Numbered from the stretch's first letter, positions 51,821 through 60,650 are shown. The stretch: 64,000 bases of DNA from Streptacidiphilus jeojiense (GCF_000719095.1 NZ_JOEH01000005.1:124001-188000), one strand, 5' to 3'. Numbers and translations are program-made. The notes: generated from the sequence alone by a model not told the origin.

Positions 51821-52894
51821 TCAAGGCCTGATCTGCGCTCCTGACTGGACCGGCTGCTCCGGTTCCGGCCTGAGCAGCCGGCCCAGGCGGGGTTCCACCA
51901 GCGGCCGGAGCAGCCGCCGCACCGGTGCTGTACAGAGCAGCAGCGCCAGCGCCACCGCCCCGGCCGTCAGCAACAGCCAGCCGCCGGGGTGGTGCAGGAA
52001 GGACCAGCGGTACCAGCCCTTCAGCAGCAGGGCGCGCTGCAGGAACGGGTGCAGCAGGAAGGCGTACATGGTCCCGGCACCGAGCCCGCTGAACCAGGTC
52101 GCACGGCGCGGCACCAGCGCCAGGAAGGCCGCTGTGAGCAGCAGCCCGAGCAGGAAGACCACCGAGGACTCGGCCAGCCACCGGGCGTACGAGACATGCA
52201 ACGAGCCGCTGGAGCCGCTGCGGTAGAGCCAGTTCACATCGGTGCTCGGGGCAGCCGCCCAGGCGAGCGCGGCCACGGCGGCGAAGGCGGCCGCCGCGTA
52301 CAGCCGGACGTGGCGCAGCGCGAGCAGCCGGTCCAGGTGCTCCCGGCGCAGGCAGAGACCGATCACAAAGTACGGCAGGAACTCCAGCGTCCTGGCCAGC
52401 GACAGCATCGGGCCGAAGGTGAAGGCGCCGCTGAGCAGGAACACCGCGAGCGCCACCGGCACCGGCCAGCGCACCAGCCGCCACAGCGGGGCGGTGATCC
52501 GCCAGAGGAACAGCGACATCAGGAACCACAGCACCCAGGTCGGGGTGAGCGGCGCCAGCGCGAGGCGGGTCCCCGCCAGCCATTGGACCCACAGGGTCAG
52601 CAGGGTGTTCCACAGCAGGAACGGTGCGAGGACGCCGGTGAGCAGTCGGCGGAGCTGGCGCGGCTCGCCCCGGAAGCTCTGCGAGAACCAGCCGGACACC
52701 AGCACGAAGACCGGCATGTGGAACAGGTAGACCAGCAGGTAGGCCGCGCGCAGCGGCCGCTCCCCCGGGAGGCCGACCAGCGGCTCCCAGGCGTGTCCGA
52801 GCACGACCAGGACGATCACCAGCAGCTTGGCGTTGTCGAAGAAGGGGTCGCGCGGGGGTGCTTCGACGGCGACGGGGGGAAGGGCGAGGAGCAC
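51821..52894 (-). CDS. Acyltransferase 3 family membrane protein
   Basis: A 357-residue polytopic O-acyltransferase-like protein (acyltransferase 3, OafA/NolL relatives). The family motif region is DPFFDNAKLLVIVLVVLGHAWEPL near residue 15, with the conserved His; FHMPVFVLVSGWFSQSF follows. About ten hydrophobic segments are visible, including WVLWFLMSLFLWRI and FLPYFVIGLCLRREH. GTG 52894 is preferred because residues upstream overlap the inverted-repeat element at 52927-53015 and look non-coding; the true start is uncertain as no strong Shine-Dalgarno is present. These proteins acylate cell-surface sugars or antibiotics; its substrate is unknown. Confidence 0.8.
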   Translation of the reverse strand: MLLALPPVAVEAPPRDPFFDNAKLLVIVLVVLGHAWEPLVGLPGERPLRAAYLLVYLFHMPVFVLVSGWFSQSFRGEPRQLRRLLTGVLAPFLLWNTLLTLWVQWLAGTRLALAPLTPTWVLWFLMSLFLWRITAPLWRLVRWPVPVALAVFLLSGAFTFGPMLSLARTLEFLPYFVIGLCLRREHLDRLLALRHVRLYAAAAFAAVAALAWAAAPSTDVNWLYRSGSSGSLHVSYARWLAESSVVFLLGLLLTAAFLALVPRRATWFSGLGAGTMYAFLLHPFLQRALLLKGWYRWSFLHHPGGWLLLTAGAVALALLLCTAPVRRLLRPLVEPRLGRLLRPEPEQPVQSGAQIRP

Positions 52895-52926
52895 CTGTGG
52901 ATCGTACTTGGGTGCAGCGTGTGCCT

Positions 52927-53015
52927 GGTTTGTCGCGCAGTTCCCCGCGCCCCTGAGCATGTGCAACTGAGCCAGTTGCAGGCCCCTGGGGGCGCGGGGA
53001 ACTGCGCGACAAACC
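52927..53015. repeat. Large perfect inverted repeat (27-bp arms) with nested hairpin
   Basis: Arms 52927-52953 and 52989-53015 are perfect complements (left arm begins GGTTTGTCGCGCAGTTCCCC). The 35-base interior holds a second hairpin, TGCAACTG/CAGTTGCA (52962-52980). It lies between the PhzF-like gene and the acyltransferase gene on the minus strand. I recall arm sequences of this type as intergenic elements across Streptomyces genomes. Confidence 0.9.
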
Positions 53016-53051
53016 ATGCACATGCCGCACCAGAGAACCCGACCGCTCCCC

Positions 53052-53912
53052 CTACCCCGGTATCACCACGGCCGTACCCGACACCCGTACCCTGCGGTCC
53101 CCCTCGCGCAGCTCCACGCGGAGCACACCCGGTCGACCCAGGTCCTCCCCCTGGTGCAGCGTCAGCACCGTCCCGCCTCCCCCGCCAGCCAGCCCCAGCT
53201 CCCGCAGGTACGCGCCGAAGGCCGCCGCCGCGGCCCCGGTGGCCGGGTCCTCGACGATCCCGCCGACCGGGAACGGGTCGCGGACGTGGAAGGTGGCGGC
53301 GTCCTCGCGCCACACCAGCTGCAGCGTGACCAGCTCGCGGGCCTCCATGTAGGCCGCCAGCCCCTCGAAGTCGTACGCCAGCTCCGCGAGGCGCCCGCGG
53401 GTGGCCGCGGCCAGCACCAGGTGCCGGGCGCCCGCGTAGGCGATGCGGGGCGGCAGGGCCGGGTCGAGGTCGTCCCCGCTCCAGCGGAGCAACCGCAGCG
53501 CCTCGGCCACGTCCTCCTCGGACACCGGGTCGACCCGGGGTTCCACACTGGTCAGGGTCGCCCGCAGGGCACCGTCCGACTCGGCCTCGACGTCCACCGG
53601 GACCTCACCCGCCCGGGTGCGGAAGAGCAGCGCCCCGGGACCGGTCCGCTCGGCCAGGGCGACCGCGGTGGCGATGGTGGCGTGGCCGCAGAAGGGGACC
53701 TCGACCTTGGGGCTGAAGTAGCGGACGTCGTAGTCGCGCCCGCCCGCCGCGCCGTTCCGGCCCTGGGTGAGGAACGCCGTCTCCGCGTAGCCGAGTTCGG
53801 CCGCCACGGCGAGCATGGCCGCGTCGTCCAGTCCGGTCGCGTCGAGGACGACGCCGGCGGGGTTGCCGCCCTCGGGGTCGGTGGTGAAGGCCGCATAGCG
53901 AAGGATGTCCAT
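53052..53912 (-). CDS. PhzF family isomerase-like protein
   Basis: A 286-residue cytoplasmic protein of the PhzF/DapF-fold family. The two-domain fold begins MDILRYAAFTTDPEGGNPAGVVLDA with the GNPAGVV motif. The catalytic Glu is in LGYAETAFL (near residue 45). The second half has FPVGGIVEDPATGAAAAAFGAYL, matching the DPATGSA motif, though the final Ser is Ala. Some members isomerise amino-acid-derived substrates in phenazine synthesis, but most, including this one, have no known reaction; no phenazine genes are near. ATG at 53912 with weak Shine-Dalgarno. Confidence 0.88.
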   Translation of the reverse strand: MDILRYAAFTTDPEGGNPAGVVLDATGLDDAAMLAVAAELGYAETAFLTQGRNGAAGGRDYDVRYFSPKVEVPFCGHATIATAVALAERTGPGALLFRTRAGEVPVDVEAESDGALRATLTSVEPRVDPVSEEDVAEALRLLRWSGDDLDPALPPRIAYAGARHLVLAAATRGRLAELAYDFEGLAAYMEARELVTLQLVWREDAATFHVRDPFPVGGIVEDPATGAAAAAFGAYLRELGLAGGGGGTVLTLHQGEDLGRPGVLRVELREGDRRVRVSGTAVVIPG

Positions 53913-54023
53913 GACCCAGTGAACTCGGACCGCGGCCCGATGATTCCGGTGCCGTCCACGCCAAGTCGCTGCAAAGTCCACCCCACCCTTCCGCAAGATT
54001 CAGAAAGAATTTTCTCCGAGGCC

Positions 54024-54053
54024 TTGACGCACCTCCGCCACCGCGAGCATGGT
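54024..54053 (+). promoter_or_regulatory. Putative promoter of the alpha-amylase gene
   Basis: TTGACG (54024-54029) and CATGGT (54048-54053) are separated by 18 bases, giving a start about 60 bases before the amylase ATG. The A-rich stretch just upstream (AGAAAGAATTTTC, 54003-54015) is unusual in this genome. Confidence 0.45.
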
Positions 54054-54117
54054 CATGACGAAGCACTGGGCGCCCCCACCCTCAGCCCGTGCGACCTTCA
54101 CCCCACCCGGAGCCACC

Positions 54118-55887
54118 ATGCGTACGCGCACGCGCCTTCGCGCCATGCTCGCCTCAGGAGCCCTGCTCACCACCGGAATCGTCCCGCTCACCCTGGCCGC
54201 CACCGCCGGGACCGCGCACGCGGCCATGAACAGCGGCGATGTGATCGCCAACCTCTTCATGTGGAACTGGACTTCGGTCGCCAACGAGTGCACCACGGTG
54301 CTGGGGCCCTCCGGCTACGGCGGCGTCCAGGTCGCCCCGCCGGAGGACTCCACCACCGCCTCGGGCCACCCCTGGTGGGAGATCTACCAGCCGGTGGACT
54401 ACAACCTCACCAGCCGGATGGGCAACGAGGCGCAGTTCGCCGCCATGGTCTCCAGCTGCCGCGCGGCCGGGGTGAAGGTCTACGTCGACGCCGTCATCAA
54501 CCACATGACCGGCCAGGGCAGTTCGTCCTACGGCGGGGTCACCGGCTACACCAAGTACGACTACCCGGGGCTGTACTCCAGCGCCGACTTCCACAACTAC
54601 CCCGCGGACTGCCCCGAGTCGGACGACCAGATCCACAACTGGAACGACTACACCGAGGTCACCCACTGCGAACTGTCGGACCTCTCCGACCTGCGCACCG
54701 AGTCGGACTACGTCCGCACCGAGATCGCCGGGTACCTCAACAAGCTGATCGGGTACGGCGTCTCGGGCTTCCGGGTGGACGCGGCCAAGCACATCGGCGA
54801 GACCGACCTGGCCGCCATCGAGGGCAAGCTGAACAAGACCGCCGACGGCACCGCCCCGTACGTCGCCCAGGAGGTCATCCCCGGCGGCACCGGGCAGTTG
54901 GCCCCCGCCTCCTTCGAGGTCACCGGCAGCCTGCTCGGCTTCGACTACGCCGACGACCTCACCCAGCAGTTCAACGGCAGCATCGCCAACCTGAAGACCT
55001 TCGGCAGCAGTTGGGGCCTGCTGCCGAGCAGTGACGAACTGGTCTTCGTCGAGAACCACGACACCGAGCGCAACGGCTCCACGCTCAGCTACAAGTCCGG
55101 GGCGGTGAACAACCTCGCCACCGAGTTCGAACTCGCCTGGGGCTACGGCACCCCGGAGGTGTACTCCGGCTTCGACTTCACCAACTCCGACGACTCGCCC
55201 CCGGCCACCAGCAGCGGCATGGTCACCGACACCACCTGCGGCAGCGGCTGGGAGTGCACCGACCGGGTCACCGGGGTGAACCACATGGTGGCCTGGCACA
55301 ACCACACGGCCGGCCAGTCGGTCGCCAACTGGTACGACGACGGCTCCAACCTGATCGCCTTCAGCCGGGGCAGCGCGGGCTGGATCGCGGTCAACAACGA
55401 GAGCTCGGCGCAGACCAGGACCTTCGCCACCGGGATGGCCGCGGGCACCTACTGCGACATCATCCACGGCGCGGTCAGCGGCGGCGCCTGCACCGGGACC
55501 ACGGTCACCGTGGACGGCAGCGGCAACGCCAGCGTGACCGTGCCGGCCAAGGACTCGGTCGCCTTCGACAGCACCGACCTGGTGTCGGCCGCGACCACGG
55601 TCAGCGAGACCTTCAGCGAGAACGCCACCACCGTGCTCGGCCAGAACATCTACGTGGTCGGCTCCATCGCCGACCTCGGCGACTGGAACACCGACAGCGC
55701 GGTGCTGCTCTCCTCGGCGACCTACCCGGTCTGGACCGGAACGCTCAACCTCCCCGCGAACACCTACGTCGAGTACAAGTACATCAAGAAGGACGGCAGC
55801 GGAAACGTCACCTGGGAGAGCGGCGCCAACCGCACCACCACCACTCCGGCCTCGGGCAGCGCCACCCTGAACGACACCTGGAAGTAG
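54118..55887 (+). CDS. Secreted alpha-amylase (GH13) with C-terminal CBM20
   Basis: A 589-residue exported starch hydrolase. The signal peptide (MRTRTRLRAMLASGALLTTG...) ends at AHAA near residue 38. GH13 catalytic motifs are visible: YVDAVINHM, GFRVDAAKHIG (nucleophile Asp), APYVAQEVI (acid/base Glu) and FVENHDTERNG (third Asp). Domain C follows, then a starch-binding CBM20 (about 495-589) with VGSIADLGDWNTDSAVLLSS and YVEYKYIKKDGSGNVTWESG. The architecture and length match streptomycete raw-starch-binding amylases. ATG 54118 follows GGAG. Monocistronic, with promoter at 54024. Control by the maltose regulator is expected but no operator is certain. Confidence 0.95.
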   Translation: MRTRTRLRAMLASGALLTTGIVPLTLAATAGTAHAAMNSGDVIANLFMWNWTSVANECTTVLGPSGYGGVQVAPPEDSTTASGHPWWEIYQPVDYNLTSRMGNEAQFAAMVSSCRAAGVKVYVDAVINHMTGQGSSSYGGVTGYTKYDYPGLYSSADFHNYPADCPESDDQIHNWNDYTEVTHCELSDLSDLRTESDYVRTEIAGYLNKLIGYGVSGFRVDAAKHIGETDLAAIEGKLNKTADGTAPYVAQEVIPGGTGQLAPASFEVTGSLLGFDYADDLTQQFNGSIANLKTFGSSWGLLPSSDELVFVENHDTERNGSTLSYKSGAVNNLATEFELAWGYGTPEVYSGFDFTNSDDSPPATSSGMVTDTTCGSGWECTDRVTGVNHMVAWHNHTAGQSVANWYDDGSNLIAFSRGSAGWIAVNNESSAQTRTFATGMAAGTYCDIIHGAVSGGACTGTTVTVDGSGNASVTVPAKDSVAFDSTDLVSAATTVSETFSENATTVLGQNIYVVGSIADLGDWNTDSAVLLSSATYPVWTGTLNLPANTYVEYKYIKKDGSGNVTWESGANRTTTTPASGSATLNDTWK

Positions 55888-55967
55888 GCAGGACCCGGGA
55901 CGGTCGGAGGCACGGCGCTCGTACTCCGAGCCGCTATGCTTCCGACCTTCCGACCCGGGGAGACCAC

Positions 55968-56771
55968 ATGGCCAGCAGCTCCGACGAGTCCGTGCGTGAG
56001 CGCACCGACCGCTTCCACACCGCCCGCGCCGCGCAGGGCGGGAGGGACAGCCTCGCCACGCGGCTGCACGCGGAGGCGTTCGGGGCGGAGTACCCCGCAG
56101 AGGTCGATCCGGCGAGCTCCTGCACCTGGGGGGTGCTCGGCGCGATGGTGCGCGGACTGCGGCTGCGGCCCGGGCAGACCCTGGTCGACCTGGGCTGCGG
56201 CAACGGCGGGACCGGGCTGTGGCTGGCCCGCGCACTGAACGCGCGGCTGGTCGGGGTGGACATCTCGCCGGTGGCCGTCGGGATCGCCGGCGAACGGGCG
56301 GCGGCCTTCGTCCCCGAGGGCCGGGCCGAGTTCCGCACCGGCACCTTCCTGCGGACCGGGCTGCCGGACGCCTGCGCGGACGGCGCGGTCAGCATGGACG
56401 CGCTGCCGTTCACCGAGGACCGGACCGCGGCGCTGCGGGAGCTGCACCGGATCCTGCGGCCGGGCGCCCGGGCCGTCTTCACCGGCAACCTGCTGCTGCC
56501 CGGGCACCCGCAGCACCGTCCGGACCGCCCCCGCTGGAGCGACCACGCCGCCGAGGCCGGCCTGGAGTGGGAGTCGGCCGAGGAACGGCCCGAGGAACCC
56601 GCGCTCTGGGTGCGGCTCTACGACCTGTGGGAGCAGCACCAGGACGAGCTGCGCGCCGAGGTCGGCGACGCGGCCACCGAGGCGATGCTGGAGGAGGCGC
56701 GCATCGTCCGCCCGTTGATGGACCGGCGGACGCCGCTGGTGATCACGCTGCGACGGCCGGTCGACAGCTGA
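55968..56771 (+). CDS. SAM-dependent methyltransferase (class I)
   Basis: A 267-residue methyltransferase with the SAM-binding motif I TLVDLGCGNGGTGLWLARAL near residue 66, post-I VGVDISPVAV, motif II-like GAVSMDALPFTED near 140 and motif III ILRPGARAVFTGNLL. The N-terminal HTARAAQGGRDSLATRLHAEAFG helix may close over the substrate. The C-terminus is rich in Arg/Glu helices. ATG 55968 with GGGGAG upstream. It resembles type 11 methyltransferases; the substrate is unknown, and nothing in the neighbourhood indicates it. Confidence 0.87.
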   Translation: MASSSDESVRERTDRFHTARAAQGGRDSLATRLHAEAFGAEYPAEVDPASSCTWGVLGAMVRGLRLRPGQTLVDLGCGNGGTGLWLARALNARLVGVDISPVAVGIAGERAAAFVPEGRAEFRTGTFLRTGLPDACADGAVSMDALPFTEDRTAALRELHRILRPGARAVFTGNLLLPGHPQHRPDRPRWSDHAAEAGLEWESAEERPEEPALWVRLYDLWEQHQDELRAEVGDAATEAMLEEARIVRPLMDRRTPLVITLRRPVDS

Positions 56772-56807
56772 TCGACTGCCGATCGACGCTGGTCCCGGCC
56801 GGGCAGG

Positions 56808-57545
56808 TTACTTCCTGCCGCCACCGAGGAGCAGCTTCCAGGGTGCCAGCGCGGACTCGATCTGGACGCCGAGGCTCATCTTGGAGGCGCCCTTGACCCG
56901 CTCCTCGAACCGGATCGGGACCTCACGGATGGTCAGACCGCGCTTGACGGTCCGGTAGTTCATCTCCACCTGGAAGGAGTACCCGTTGCTGTTGACGGAC
57001 GGCAGGTCGATCGCCCGCAGCGTCTCCGCCTTCCATGCCTTGAAGCCGGCGGTGGCGTCCTTCACGTGGAGCCGCAGCAGCGCGTTGACGTAGAAGTTCG
57101 CCCAGGCGGAGAGGGCCTTGCGGTGCCAGGGCCACTCCGCCGCGGTGGACCCGCCGGGGACGTAGCGGGATCCCAGCACGACGGCCGCGTCGGTGCCGGT
57201 CAGGGTCTCGATCATGACCGGCAGCACCGAGGCCGGGTGGGACAGGTCGGCGTCCATCTGCACGACGATGTCCGCGCCCTCGTCCAGCGCCCGGGTCATG
57301 CCCGCGATGTAGGCGCGGCCGAGGCCGTCCTTCTCGGTGCGGTGCAGCACGCCGATCCGCTCCGGGTTGTCGGCGGCCAGCTTGTCAGCGACCTCGCCGG
57401 TGCCGTCGGGCGAGTTGTCGTCCACCACCAGGATGTGCAGGTTCTCCAGCGGGAGCTCCTGCAGCAGCCCGACCAGGACGGGCAGGTTCTCGCGCTCGTT
57501 GTACGTGGGCACGACGACGACGGCCTTGGGAGAAGCCTCAAGCAT
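56808..57545 (-). CDS. Polyprenol-phosphate mannosyltransferase (GT2)
   Basis: A 245-residue family 2 glycosyltransferase of the DPM1/Ppm1 catalytic type. It would transfer mannose from GDP-mannose to polyprenyl phosphate at the cytoplasmic face of the membrane, providing donor for glycoprotein or lipoglycan mannosylation. Motifs are AVVVVPTYNERENLP at the start, VVDDNSPDGTGEVAD (Asp pair) near 37, DIVVQMDADLSHP (catalytic DxD-type) near 88, and GSRYVPGG, VKDATAGFKAWK, IREVPIRFEERVKGASKMS. ATG 57545 has AGGGGA at good spacing; ATG 57551 is too close to it. No acyltransferase domain is fused, unlike mycobacterial Ppm1. Confidence 0.9.
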   Translation of the reverse strand: MLEASPKAVVVVPTYNERENLPVLVGLLQELPLENLHILVVDDNSPDGTGEVADKLAADNPERIGVLHRTEKDGLGRAYIAGMTRALDEGADIVVQMDADLSHPASVLPVMIETLTGTDAAVVLGSRYVPGGSTAAEWPWHRKALSAWANFYVNALLRLHVKDATAGFKAWKAETLRAIDLPSVNSNGYSFQVEMNYRTVKRGLTIREVPIRFEERVKGASKMSLGVQIESALAPWKLLLGGGRK

Positions 57546-57720
57546 GTTCATTCCCCTGTAGGTCCACGGCTGTCGCGCGGGGACCGCGGTTGTGCGGTAC
57601 TGGATCACTCTCAGTTCGGGCTCGCAGTGTAGCGGCGCGCGGTAAGGGTCGCGCCACTCGACGGTCGCACGCCGGGGACGAACGGTCACCCAGCGCGACA
57701 TTCCGGACTGCATCGGACCC

Positions 57721-57755
57721 GGTCGGCCGGTCGGTCAGTCGGTCGGCCGGTCAGC
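57721..57755. repeat. Short GGTC-based direct repeat at the narK end
   Basis: GGTCGGCCGGTC occurs at 57721-57732 and 57741-57752, with GGTCAGTC between. The second copy covers the narK stop codon. Confidence 0.7.
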
Positions 57756-59001
57756 CCCCGAAGGCGTTGGGGCTGTCCCTGCGGTCCCGGCCCAGCAGCC
57801 GGGCGGCGGTGTAGACGAGCGCGGCGAAGGCCGCGTCGGAGAGCAGCATGAGTCCGATCGCGTAGGAGCCGGTGCTGCCGTAGACCGAGCCCATGACCAG
57901 CGGCGGGAAGTAGCCGCCGAGCCCGCCGGCCGCGCCGACCAGGCCGGTCACGGTGCCGACCTTCTCCTTCGGGGTCACGATGGCGACCAGCGCGAACACC
58001 GCGCCGCAGGCCAACCCCACGCTGGCGGCCATGACCAGGAAGGCGATGGTCGACCAGGGGTTCAGACCGGGCTGGAACGCCTGCCAGACGGCCATCACCC
58101 CCAGCGTCGCGAACGAGGCGACCAGCACCTTGGCCGGCCCGATCCGGTCCGACAGGGTTCCGCCCAGCGGCCGGAACAGCACCGCGACCAGGGTGAAGCC
58201 GGCCGCCCTGGTGGAGGCACCGTCCTGGCTGAGGTGGTAGGCCTCCTTCAGATAGGTGGGCAGGTAGACGCCCATGGCCACGAAGGCTCCGAAGGCGACC
58301 GCGTAGAGCAGTGACATGGGCAGCGTCGCCGGGTGCCGCAGCGCGTCGTGGAAACGCTTGCCGAACAGGTGCTCGGGGATGCTGCGCCCCGGGGCGTCCC
58401 TGGCCACCAGCACCGCGACCAGCCCGTACACCGCCAGCACCGCGGCGACCAGGTAGAACATGGTGTTGGTGTTGTCGTACCAGCGCAGGAAGCGGGCGGT
58501 GAAGAAGGCCGCGATGGCGGTGCCGCCGGTGCCGATGCCGAAGACGCCGATCGCCATGCCGCGGCGCTCCGGCGGGAACCAGGCGTTGACGTAGGGCACG
58601 CCGGCGGCGAAGAAGCTGCCGCCGATGCCCAGGAACAGGCCGACGACGACCAGCAGCCAGTAGCTGTGCACCACGCTCAGCGCCAGCACCGGCAGGATGG
58701 TGGCGAAGCTGAGCAGCGGGACCATCAGCCGGGCGCCGTACTTGTCGGTCAGCGCGCCGACCGGGATCCGGCCCAGCGAGCCGACCAGCACCGGGACGGC
58801 CACCAGGAAGGACTGCTGGAAGGAGCTGAGGCCGAGCTGCTGCTTGTAGGTCGGTCCGAGCGGGCTGATCAGGCCCCAGGCCCAGAAGTTGACGGCGATG
58901 CCCACGGTGGCGAGGGCCAGGTTGGTCCAGGCGGCAGCCGGTACGCCGGGTGCGGCGGGTGCTCCGGGCTTGGTGGGGGCTCCGGCCTTGGTGTCCGTCA
59001 T
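57751..59001 (-). CDS. Nitrate/nitrite MFS transporter, NarK family
   Basis: A 416-residue, 12-TM transporter of the nitrate/nitrite porter (NNP) family. Diagnostic segments are ATVGIAVNFWAWGLISPLGPTY in TM1, LVGSLGRIPVGALTDKYGARLM (motif with the conserved Arg), and the two nitrate-signature glycine-rich helices GIGGSFFAAGVPYVNAWFPPERRGMAIGVFGIGTGGTA and GLVGAAGGLGGYFPPLVMG. ATG 59001. Last gene of the nitrate module; whether it imports nitrate or exports nitrite is not decidable, though linkage to a catalytic subunit points to nitrate import. Confidence 0.92.
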   Translation of the reverse strand: MTDTKAGAPTKPGAPAAPGVPAAAWTNLALATVGIAVNFWAWGLISPLGPTYKQQLGLSSFQQSFLVAVPVLVGSLGRIPVGALTDKYGARLMVPLLSFATILPVLALSVVHSYWLLVVVGLFLGIGGSFFAAGVPYVNAWFPPERRGMAIGVFGIGTGGTAIAAFFTARFLRWYDNTNTMFYLVAAVLAVYGLVAVLVARDAPGRSIPEHLFGKRFHDALRHPATLPMSLLYAVAFGAFVAMGVYLPTYLKEAYHLSQDGASTRAAGFTLVAVLFRPLGGTLSDRIGPAKVLVASFATLGVMAVWQAFQPGLNPWSTIAFLVMAASVGLACGAVFALVAIVTPKEKVGTVTGLVGAAGGLGGYFPPLVMGSVYGSTGSYAIGLMLLSDAAFAALVYTAARLLGRDRRDSPNAFGG

Positions 59002-59055
59002 CGTTCCGTTCCTCGTCGAAGAAGAAGAAGTCGTGCGTCGGGCGCGGTCCTGGGC

Positions 59056-59424
59056 TCAGCGGTCGCGCGGCCCGAGCCACCAGGCGCCCAGGGCGATCAC
59101 AAAGGACAGCGCCTCGAAGCCGGTGCACCACCAGGCGGTCCCGGTGCGCCCCTGCATCCAGGCGTCGACGCCGACGTTCAGCGCCCACAGCTGCCCGGCG
59201 ACCACGCTCAGCACGATCACCAGCCGGGCGCTGAGCACCGCGGAGCGCTCCGGCTCCTGCTCGGTGCCGGCACCGGGACCGGGGCCGCTGTGCACCACCC
59301 GCGGGTCGGCGTAACCGCTGGTCGGGCGGATCTGCGGATAGCGTTCCGGGACCGGTCGGTTCAGCCTGGGCTCGTCGCTGCCCGGCCGACTCCAATGTGG
59401 GGGTTCGGCGGAGGGAAAGGTCAT
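59056..59424 (-). CDS. Small membrane protein of the nitrate module, unknown function
   Basis: A 122-residue protein with a proline-rich hydrophilic N-terminal half (PPHWSRPGSDEPRLNRPVPERYP) and two membrane helices (VLSARLVIVLSVVAGQLWALNVG; WWCTGFEALSFVIALGAWWLG) ending in a short basic tail (PRDR). The start ATG at 59424 lies six bases beyond the Rieske stop, so it is cotranscribed. No family recognised. Position suggests an accessory or membrane-anchoring role in the nitrate reductase complex. Confidence 0.72.
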   Translation of the reverse strand: MTFPSAEPPHWSRPGSDEPRLNRPVPERYPQIRPTSGYADPRVVHSGPGPGAGTEQEPERSAVLSARLVIVLSVVAGQLWALNVGVDAWMQGRTGTAWWCTGFEALSFVIALGAWWLGPRDR

Positions 59425-59430
59425 GGCCGC

Positions 59431-60027
59431 TCAGTTCCCTCCGCCGGACGGGCAGCTGGGCACGGTGGTGCCGGGGCGGATCGCGCCGAGCTGCCGGCAG
59501 GCCGCATGGCGCACGCTCTCGTCGGAGAAGGCCGTACCGACGGCCCAGACGCTGCCGTCCGCGCGCTCCACCATCAGCACCTTGGGCAGTCCGCGCGGCG
59601 GCGGGCCGCCGGTGACCGCGCCGGTGCGGATGTCGAAGGAGCCCTCGTGGCAGGGGCAGTAGAGCTCGCCCTCCTCGCCGCGGTGCTCCTTCCAGAGCAC
59701 CCCGCAGGCGAGGTGGGTGCAGACGGTGGAGTAGCCCACCACGGTGTCGTCGGCCAGCTTCACCGCCATCGCCCGGTCGTGCTCGCCCGGGTAGTTGAAG
59801 AGCACCGCCTGGCCCCGGGCCAGCCGGTCGGCCACCCGCAGCTCGGGGACCTCGGCCGCCTCGGCGTCGCCGTGCCGGTGCAGCACCCCGGCGGAGACCG
59901 CGACGCTGCCGACCAGCAGCCCGCCGGAGACGGTGGTCATCACCCGCAGATAGTCGCGGCGCGAGGTGAGCGAGTCGGCGCTGATCCGGTCCCGCAGCGC
60001 CTCCTCGGGGTCGGTCGTCCCGGTCAC
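59431..60027 (-). CDS. Rieske [2Fe-2S] protein, Tat-like N-terminus
   Basis: A 198-residue Rieske iron-sulfur protein. The cluster motifs are complete: box I CTHLACG (ligands Cys103, His105, disulfide Cys108) and box II CPCHEGSFD (Cys124, disulfide Cys126, His127), with GGPPPRGLPKV after them. The N-terminus carries TSRRDYLRVM and a helix (SGGLLVGSVAVSAG), consistent with Tat export and membrane anchoring. Unusually it is coded within a nitrate reductase gene set rather than with cytochrome bc1. GTG at 60027 overlaps the ferredoxin stop by four bases (GTGA). Rieske-type quinol or inter-subunit electron transfer is inferred. Confidence 0.92.
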   Translation of the reverse strand: MTGTTDPEEALRDRISADSLTSRRDYLRVMTTVSGGLLVGSVAVSAGVLHRHGDAEAAEVPELRVADRLARGQAVLFNYPGEHDRAMAVKLADDTVVGYSTVCTHLACGVLWKEHRGEEGELYCPCHEGSFDIRTGAVTGGPPPRGLPKVLMVERADGSVWAVGTAFSDESVRHAACRQLGAIRPGTTVPSCPSGGGN

Positions 60028-60650
60028 GGCTGTCCTCCGGCGTTGCTGACGTCACGTCCGTCGACCTGCACCAGCGGCAGCGTGGGCAGGCCGCCGGGCA
60101 CCGGCTGCCTGGTCCGGTCCGCCGGGACCACCATCGCCACACCCGTGGTGATCTGCACGTCCCCGAACTCGAACCAGTTGGAGACGTCCACCCCGGGCCG
60201 CTCCGCCTGGAGCTCCTCCAGGGTTCCGTAGAACAGGGCGCCGGTCGGGCAGACCGTCGCGCACATCGGGGCCAGGCCGATCGAGGTGCGGTCGTAGCAG
60301 AGGTTGCACTTCAGCTGCAGCTTGGCCGCGAGGTCGATCTTGGGGATGCCGAACGGGCAGGCGTTGACGCAGTTGCTGCAGCCGATGCAGCGGGTCGGGT
60401 CGGCCTCCTGGACCACCCCGTCCGGGGTGATCAGGATGGCCTCGGCCGGGCAGACCTCGGCGCAGGGCGCGACCGGGTCCTCGCAGTGCATGCAGACGCT
60501 GGGGAGCGAGGCGACCGAGCTGCCCTCGTCCGGGTAGTCCAGGTGGATCATGGACTTGCCCCGGTGCGAGTCGCACTCGCGGCAGCCGGACACGCAGGCC
60601 TGGCAGCCGATGCAGCGACCGGGGTCGATGAAGAGCGTGCGTCCCATCAT
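60024..60650 (-). CDS. Four-cluster 4Fe-4S ferredoxin-type electron transfer subunit (DmsB/NarH/HycB type)
   Basis: A 208-residue cytoplasmic protein with four cysteine-rich cluster motifs: CIGCQACVSGCREC (about 13-26), CMHCEDPVAPCAEVC (about 53-67), CIGCSNCVNACPFG (about 88-101) and CNLCYDRTSIGLAPMCATVC (about 114-133). It contains the CIGC/CMHC/CNLC signatures of the DMSO reductase-family electron-transfer subunit. ATG 60650 overlaps the stop of the catalytic gene (ATGA), with GGGAG upstream. It passes electrons to the molybdopterin catalytic subunit. Confidence 0.94.
   Translation of the reverse strand: MMGRTLFIDPGRCIGCQACVSGCRECDSHRGKSMIHLDYPDEGSSVASLPSVCMHCEDPVAPCAEVCPAEAILITPDGVVQEADPTRCIGCSNCVNACPFGIPKIDLAAKLQLKCNLCYDRTSIGLAPMCATVCPTGALFYGTLEELQAERPGVDVSNWFEFGDVQITTGVAMVVPADRTRQPVPGGLPTLPLVQVDGRDVSNAGGQP

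Noticed and set aside
54003..54118. MalR-type operator before the amylase gene
   Set aside because: CTTGCGGAA- and CTTTGCAG-like words are present, but none forms a repeat I can confidently match to a known site.
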